Assembly (NCBI RefSeq): GCF_000758945.1
Contig: NZ_JRND01000035.1
Span: 1 to 18,553 of the forward strand
Source: Lancefieldella parvula_C
GTDB taxonomy: Bacteria; Actinomycetota; Coriobacteriia; Coriobacteriales; Atopobiaceae
DNA: 18,553 nucleotides
Direction of reading: 5' to 3'
Under the pieces are notes generated by a model. It worked only from the letters and a program-made list of their open reading frames with translations, had not been told where the DNA came from and made no database searches. Below, in pieces: positions 13,980 to 18,553 of this stretch (its first letter is position 1; each line of letters opens with the position of its first letter). Made by a program: the position numbers and the translations under genes.

Positions 13980-15413
13980 ATGGTAGAGCTAATAGTACTA
14001 AGTGCCTTTGCGGTGATGCTCATCGTAGGTACAGCCCTATCTTTTCCCCTTACATATATCTTGACCATTGGTTTCTTCCTCTTTTTTGGTTACGGACTTT
14101 CTCGTAAAATCTCCGCAAAAAAGCTTTTATTAGCAGCTTTTGAATCTGTCTGGGAAGTTAAAACAATCATTGCACTGTTTGCTGTGGTTGGCGCTATGAG
14201 TGCTGCCTGGCGTGCAGCTGGAACTATTCCAGAAATTGTCAGCATTTCTGCTTCACTTATTTCTCCGTCTATCTTTATTCTTGCAACATTCTTACTCTGC
14301 ACCATGATGTCCATGCTTCTGGGTACCGCATTTGGTACTGCAGCAACCATGGGCATCATCTGCATGTCTATTGGCAAGGCAATCGGGGCAAGTGAGTTCT
14401 TTATTGGTGGCGCCGTTCTTGCAGGTAGCTACTTTGGAGATCGTTGCTCCCCTATGTCTACCAGTGCAATTCTTGTTTCACAACTTACCGATACCAATCT
14501 ATCCAAAAACATTAACCGTATGCTTCGAACCAGCGTAGTGCCTTTTATTGCCGCATGCGCTATCTATGTAGCGTGGGACTTCTTTATGGCAAACACGGGA
14601 ACTATCCCCGATGTCACTGGTCTTCTCAGCCGCTCCTTTAGGCTCTCTTTAATTTCACTCACACCAGCACTTCTTGTGATTGTTTTTTCGCTTCTTAAGG
14701 TTGATGTCATTGTTACCATGGCTTCCAGCCTGATACTTGCTTGCATTCTCTGCGTTACCATTCAACGCGTCCCTCTTGCCGACCTGCCAGTCATTCTGCT
14801 CTTTGGTCTTCGTGCTCCAGGCGCTACCGTTGCAAACATGGTGAATGGTGGCGGCGTTTTTTCCATGATGAACGTCTTGACGATTGTCACCATTTCTTCA
14901 AGCTACGCTGGTCTTTTCCAGACAACTGGTCTGCTTCGCCGTATGTGCCAGCTGGTAGCCGACCTTTCCGATAACTCCACGCCTTTCTTTGGCGTTCTGA
15001 TTACCAGCATGTTTACCTCAATGGTTTCTTGTAACCAGACCTTGGCTATTATGCTGACAAACGACCTGTGCGAGAACGCAGAAAACTCTTCCAGTGCTCT
15101 TGCCTTGGATATCGAGAATAGCGCTGTAATTCTTGCTCCACTGGTACCGTGGTCCATTTCAAACATCTCGGTGCTCTCTGCAATTGGTGCACCTTCTATG
15201 AGCCTTCTAGCTGCAAGTTTCCTCTACTTGCTGCCTCTTTGGACTCTGGGAATTTCTCTGTGGCTCCATCGCCGCCCAACAAAAATTGACGGTCATCGTG
15301 CTCGTTGGCTTGGTCTTACCTCTGACGATGTTCGCAGCTGCTCATGGCCTCACGTGCAGGACGAAGATACAACGGATGCGACTACAAGCCTTCCTGCTGT
15401 AAAAGTTGCCTAA
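13980..15413 (+). CDS. Na+/H+ antiporter, NhaC family
   Basis: A 477-residue inner-membrane secondary transporter with about 11-12 hydrophobic helices. The NhaC group is recognised by the conserved centre: GTAFGTAATMGIICMSIGKA, then GGAVLAGSYFGDRCSPMSTSA, where GDRCSP corresponds to the family FGDxxSP motif thought to take part in ion binding. Members exchange Na+ for H+, or couple it to malate/lactate exchange (MleN), so the organic substrate stays open. The C-terminal 60 residues (RRPTKIDGHRARW onward) are hydrophilic and probably cytoplasmic. The frame is open from TTG 13908, but ATG 13980 has GGAG seven bases upstream and leads straight into the first helix, so it is preferred. It is divergent from and probably controlled by the LysR protein. 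Confidence 0.88.
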   Translation: MVELIVLSAFAVMLIVGTALSFPLTYILTIGFFLFFGYGLSRKISAKKLLLAAFESVWEVKTIIALFAVVGAMSAAWRAAGTIPEIVSISASLISPSIFILATFLLCTMMSMLLGTAFGTAATMGIICMSIGKAIGASEFFIGGAVLAGSYFGDRCSPMSTSAILVSQLTDTNLSKNINRMLRTSVVPFIAACAIYVAWDFFMANTGTIPDVTGLLSRSFRLSLISLTPALLVIVFSLLKVDVIVTMASSLILACILCVTIQRVPLADLPVILLFGLRAPGATVANMVNGGGVFSMMNVLTIVTISSSYAGLFQTTGLLRRMCQLVADLSDNSTPFFGVLITSMFTSMVSCNQTLAIMLTNDLCENAENSSSALALDIENSAVILAPLVPWSISNISVLSAIGAPSMSLLAASFLYLLPLWTLGISLWLHRRPTKIDGHRARWLGLTSDDVRSCSWPHVQDEDTTDATTSLPAVKVA

Positions 15414-15439
15414 GACCGAGCTGTTTAACGCTCCTAATT

Positions 15440-15464
15440 CACATTGCTAAGCTAGGTGTGTTTT
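15440..15464 (+). terminator. Weak candidate terminator after the antiporter gene
   Basis: CACA (15440-15443) pairs with TGTG (15457-15460), extended by two G-T wobbles, and is followed by four T residues. It lies in the 66-base spacer between two convergent genes. The stem is short and the call is tentative. Confidence 0.3.
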
Positions 15465-15479
15465 ACGCCGTTAATACTT

Positions 15480-16133
15480 CTATTGATGCTTTGGTAATTC
15501 AATAATTCGATCACAACGCTGAGCAATACCCATATCATGTGTGACCATAAGAAGCGTTTTATGGTTTGCGTGAACGGAATCTAGCAAACTGTCTATAACA
15601 ATAGTGGCCATGGCCTTATCAAGTGATCCGGTTGGTTCGTCGGCAAGGATTAAATTACCTGGCTTGATCATTGCTCGAGCAATTGCTACTCTCTGCTTTT
15701 CTCCACCAGAAAGCTCATTTACAACCGCATCGAACTTCTCGCCAATCCCATAGTTTTCCAAGGCAGTTCTAATAAGACGCTCCTGTTCCTGCTTTGAAAG
15801 CTTGGTGTATTGAAGCGCTAATAAGAGATTTTTGCTTACTTTCCAGTCATTAATGAGAGCAAAAGATTGGAATAGATAATTAATCTCTGTACGCCTCATA
15901 AGTGTTGCTTTTTTACTATTGATTGAAGGATATGTTCTTCCCTCAAGCTTGATTGTACCTGAATCTAATGTCTCGAGAAGACCGATGATATTAAGAAGCG
16001 TTGATTTTCCACACCCAGAAGGGCCCACGAGAGCCACTGACTCTCCACTTTCTATCTCAAATGAAATGTTATGAAGAACTGTGTTGCTTCCAAATGACTT
16101 ATTGAGAGCATCTACCTGTAGAAATGTTTTCAT
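15480..16133 (-). CDS. ABC transporter ATPase, MacB/LolD type, bacteriocin-exporter-like
   Basis: A 217-residue cytoplasmic ATPase, full family length. Motifs: Walker A GPSGCGKS (37-44), Q-loop Gln89, signature LSGGE (141-145), Walker B LILADE (161-166) followed by PTGSLD, and switch His199. The LSGGEKQRVAIARA and ADEPTGSLD wording is typical of the MacB/LolD/FtsE branch that serves FtsX-like permeases. The start lies two bases after the stop of the 721-residue permease, with AAGGAG straddling that stop, so the two are co-translated. In lactococcin 972-type loci a small peptide gene, an integral membrane protein and such an ATPase form one operon; this pair matches the last two. The name rests on the partner and the arrangement. 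Confidence 0.88.
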   Translation of the reverse strand: MKTFLQVDALNKSFGSNTVLHNISFEIESGESVALVGPSGCGKSTLLNIIGLLETLDSGTIKLEGRTYPSINSKKATLMRRTEINYLFQSFALINDWKVSKNLLLALQYTKLSKQEQERLIRTALENYGIGEKFDAVVNELSGGEKQRVAIARAMIKPGNLILADEPTGSLDKAMATIVIDSLLDSVHANHKTLLMVTHDMGIAQRCDRIIELPKHQ

Positions 16134-16135
16134 AA

Positions 16136-18301
16136 CTACTCCTTAGAGAGATTCTCTAGAACAATTCGCATGGTGCTTCTATTTGCAGAAATACTGATAG
16201 TCAAATTGGAAATCAATAACATCAAGCAGCCCATTATTATTCCAAGAGTTGAACCTATGACAATCATGCAAAGTGTTCCAACAAGTGCAATAAGATTCAC
16301 TATGAGGAAAATATTTATGTATTGCTTGTAAATGCCAAATCCCAACATGCATTCAACAGCAATTTTTCTCTCATGTAATCTCTGAACAATTGAAATCATG
16401 CTTATTTGAATCACCGTTATTGCTGCAAACATAAGCACAATTACAACACCGAATAAGAGGAAGAGCTCCTGCAGAGATTTTCTGTAGTCTTTTATAAAGC
16501 TCTCTATCGAACTGAACTGTGTTCCAAAACCATCATCAGAGAGCTCTACAACACCGCTGGAATCCAACAAATTTGCAGCGGCCTCAGGTGATAACTTTAT
16601 GTAACTATTATCAAGCCCCGTAGCCACTAAACTTTCTGATTCAGTAGGAACCATGTTATTTGACGTTACCACTTTGATTACAACATTTGTACTTATAGAA
16701 GGGCTGTCTATATTTGTTGACCAGGTAAAAAATCCCCCACTAGCATCGTATTCAATAAATTCAGATGAAGGATTTTGCATATAGGGTGTAACAATGTCTG
16801 ACTCAAATATCTTGTCGCTTCTAGCCACAAGTTCTCTTAGCAGAGATTTTTGCTCTTCTGAGTACGAGCTTGGAACGAGATAAATCCTTGTTCCACTCTC
16901 CGCTTTTTTAACTTGTTCATCAGTCAGCGCTACCCCGATTTCTTTTAAATAAGATGGGGATGCAATCAAAACATCAAATGGCTTCAAAATCGATGAATTT
17001 ACTTTATAGGCATTTAGAGTTGCTTCACCTATTTGATTTACATGAGCAATATACACGCCTGTATCGTGCTCGTGGGTTTTATACCAATCAAATAATTCCT
17101 TACTTTTATCCATTGGCCTGCCGTTGAAAAAATTACCTTGAGAAACGTGATTTCGGACAATATACCAATCTTTATATACAGACCAATTTTCTTGAGTGGA
17201 TAGTAGATTTGAGTACATTGTTATAGGAGCATCCATATACGTAGAACCAGCAAAAACTACTACACAACAAAGTGCATAAATTATCGCCGTTAGAACGTAC
17301 AGACCCTTTTGCGACAGTCTTCCTAAAATTGCATCTACAGGGCGGATTGTTAGAAGTGGAGCAGCAGAAATTAGTACCGAAACCACAACTACAAGTATTG
17401 CTGGCATTGCCGAGGTAAACGTAAACAGTAAAAAACTGCCAGTAATATCAAATCCGGAGCAATTAACCATTGTCCACATAAAGGCTAATGGCAGTAAAAC
17501 AGCTGCTAAAGCACAATAGAAAAAATAATGGTGAACGACGTAATCGCTCTTACTCCAGCCAAGCATTACGTGGACACCGAGTTTCTTTAATTCTTGTAAC
17601 GAGTTGTAATACGTCAGTAAACAAAACGATATGCTCAAGATTATAAAAGTTACCCCTGCAACGTAGTAGAACAGTCCAATTTCAACCGCTGATCCTGAAT
17701 AATTAGTAATAAATTTTTCTTTATGTAGGCCAGTAGCTTCTGAAATCTGATTAGCCAACTCATCAAATTCTTCAGGAGAAAGGCCTAAAACAGCACAAGA
17801 ATTTCCCAGATTATAGCCAGGAGTAATTTGATCTAATTTGAAATAAACTGAGCCCAAAACATACGGCAAGTCACTAACCTTATTGTTAGTATCCATTCCG
17901 TAGCCAAGATATGACTCTGGAGAATGTCCTAGGAGTTCATTGATTTTTTGCCTATTTATAACTTGGGTACCAAGAATATCAAAGGAATCAAAGCTGTTAG
18001 CCTCACTACCTGGAGAAGATAGCACGCCAACGGTCAATATCCTAGGCCCTTCAGTAATTGATTCAGTTTTCTTAGTTATAAGAATCATCTTGTGAGTTTG
18101 TGCGTAAGACCTAACAACTGACACAAACGTTTCTTTTGTTTCATCAGACATCTGTGAAGTATAAAATTGCGGCTGATTAGAGAGCCAAGAATCGAATTTT
18201 CGGGAAGTAAAAATTTCTAAAAACCCTTTTCCCACCAAAAACGAGGAAAGTGCAATTAAGACAACTATGATAGAAACAATGAAGCGGTACGCTCTTTTCA
18301 T
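16136..18301 (-). CDS. FtsX-like permease, bacteriocin-associated integral membrane protein (lactococcin 972 type)
   Basis: A 721-residue membrane protein with about eight helices: 7-29, 206-230, 254-278, 288-313, 332-352, 611-633, 661-685 and 686-702. Two large extracellular domains (30-205, 355-610) contain no recognised catalytic motif. After helices 2 and 6 the same short element recurs (KKLGVHVMLGWSKSDY at 239-254; ERKIAVECMLGFGIYKQY at 644-661), the FtsX-type coupling segment, showing two related halves. Size, topology and the co-translated MacB-type ATPase fit the bacteriocin-associated family formerly called immunity proteins of lactococcin 972 systems. The start has GGGTGA six bases upstream. 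The coding sequence is AT-richer than the housekeeping genes, suggesting transfer. It could alternatively be a peptide-resistance (BceAB-like) or lipoprotein-release permease. Confidence 0.75.
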   Translation of the reverse strand: MKRAYRFIVSIIVVLIALSSFLVGKGFLEIFTSRKFDSWLSNQPQFYTSQMSDETKETFVSVVRSYAQTHKMILITKKTESITEGPRILTVGVLSSPGSEANSFDSFDILGTQVINRQKINELLGHSPESYLGYGMDTNNKVSDLPYVLGSVYFKLDQITPGYNLGNSCAVLGLSPEEFDELANQISEATGLHKEKFITNYSGSAVEIGLFYYVAGVTFIILSISFCLLTYYNSLQELKKLGVHVMLGWSKSDYVVHHYFFYCALAAVLLPLAFMWTMVNCSGFDITGSFLLFTFTSAMPAILVVVVSVLISAAPLLTIRPVDAILGRLSQKGLYVLTAIIYALCCVVVFAGSTYMDAPITMYSNLLSTQENWSVYKDWYIVRNHVSQGNFFNGRPMDKSKELFDWYKTHEHDTGVYIAHVNQIGEATLNAYKVNSSILKPFDVLIASPSYLKEIGVALTDEQVKKAESGTRIYLVPSSYSEEQKSLLRELVARSDKIFESDIVTPYMQNPSSEFIEYDASGGFFTWSTNIDSPSISTNVVIKVVTSNNMVPTESESLVATGLDNSYIKLSPEAAANLLDSSGVVELSDDGFGTQFSSIESFIKDYRKSLQELFLLFGVVIVLMFAAITVIQISMISIVQRLHERKIAVECMLGFGIYKQYINIFLIVNLIALVGTLCMIVIGSTLGIIMGCLMLLISNLTISISANRSTMRIVLENLSKE

Positions 18302-18502
18302 TTAATTCACCCACAATTTCTTTGAATCACAAATAAATGAAGGTACTAAGCAGTATTTACCTATAAATTTGCTTCTACATTACCAGTATGAACTTATGCT
18401 GTTCAGATTTAATCGGTCCCATTGATAACTATCGTAAGCGGCTTCTATTATTCTATAAACGGTATTTGCCACCTAAACAAAAACCTCTCATGCCTAGGAC
18501 AT
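18302..18502 (-). other. Upstream region of the permease operon; no intact bacteriocin gene
   Basis: In lactococcin 972-type loci the peptide gene lies here, immediately upstream. On the minus strand only short frames exist. One of 30 codons (18380-18472, no ATG, preceded by an in-frame stop) ends in LNLNSISSYW; a 12-codon ATG frame overlaps it in another frame. Neither has a ribosome site or signal peptide. The operon promoter is not evident. The region may hold a decayed peptide gene or none. Confidence 0.4.
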
Positions 18503-18548
18503 GAACTGCCTCCCATTTCTTGGACATAAGAAATGGGAGGCAGTTCAT
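18501..18548. repeat. 48-nt palindromic repeat, right copy
   Basis: Perfect 21-bp arms (18501-18521 and 18528-18548) flank a GGACAT loop (18522-18527). The inner 44 nt (18503-18546) match the reverse complement of bases 1-44 except for one base. A second GGACAT stands directly before the element (18497-18502). No T-run follows on either strand, so an intrinsic terminator role is unlikely. Confidence 0.92.
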
Positions 18549-18553
18549 ATGCG

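Noticed and set aside
18388..18504. A 38-codon plus-strand frame rich in Arg/Lys near the right palindrome, a possible antimicrobial peptide
   Set aside because: There is no ribosome binding site, no leader, and its stop falls inside the palindrome; it is on the wrong strand for the exporter operon.
1..18546. The whole window as a composite transposon bounded by inverted repeats
   Set aside because: There is no transposase or recombinase inside, and the content includes essential housekeeping genes such as aspS and gpmA.

Overview
The window is 18.5 kb of ordinary bacterial chromosome with an accessory flavour at its right end. Moderate base composition, an unaccompanied multi-cluster [FeFe]-hydrogenase protein, a 2,3-bisphosphoglycerate-dependent phosphoglycerate mutase and the general look of the proteins suggest a strictly anaerobic, host-associated actinobacterium of the Coriobacteriia (Atopobium/Lancefieldella/Olsenella-like). 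This is an inference from protein style, not a database match. No rRNA, tRNA, CRISPR array, transposase or integrase was found.

Layout. The first 44 bases are a palindromic repeat, and a near-identical copy in the opposite orientation closes the window at 18503-18546. From the left: gpmA (+) with its terminator; a roughly 590-bp spacer that carries, on the minus strand, two very small frames (23 and 51 codons) behind a possible extended -10 promoter; and a 14-helix-type DHA2 drug efflux pump (+) sharing a bidirectional terminator with the next block. That block is a minus-strand train, aspS > two ABC exporter half-transporters > crcB, tightly spaced and probably one operon. The two ABC genes encode one heterodimer: one ATP site is canonical, the other has lost its catalytic Glu and switch His. 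Divergent from aspS lies a HAD phosphatase (+), followed by an unrecognised 102-residue gene (+) with a strong terminator. A convergent [FeFe]-hydrogenase-like gene (-) lies downstream of a LysR regulator and an RluA/RluD-type pseudouridine synthase (both -, one base apart). The LysR gene diverges from an NhaC-type Na+/H+ antiporter (+). The spacer between them holds a perfect 7-7-7 palindrome that overlaps the LysR -10 box and sits about 65 bases upstream of a predicted antiporter start, the classical LysR arrangement.

The right end (15480-18301, minus strand) is a two-gene ABC system: a MacB/LolD-type ATPase and an 8-helix FtsX-like permease of the kind found with lactococcin 972-type bacteriocins. 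It is visibly more AT-rich than the housekeeping genes. No intact bacteriocin precursor is visible in the roughly 200 bp between the permease start and the terminal palindrome, so the peptide gene is lost, decayed, or beyond the window.

The most interesting items are the paired palindromes, the orphan bacteriocin-type exporter, the minus-strand mini-frames near 1.1-1.4 kb, and the LysR/antiporter switch. Nothing here proves a new system.
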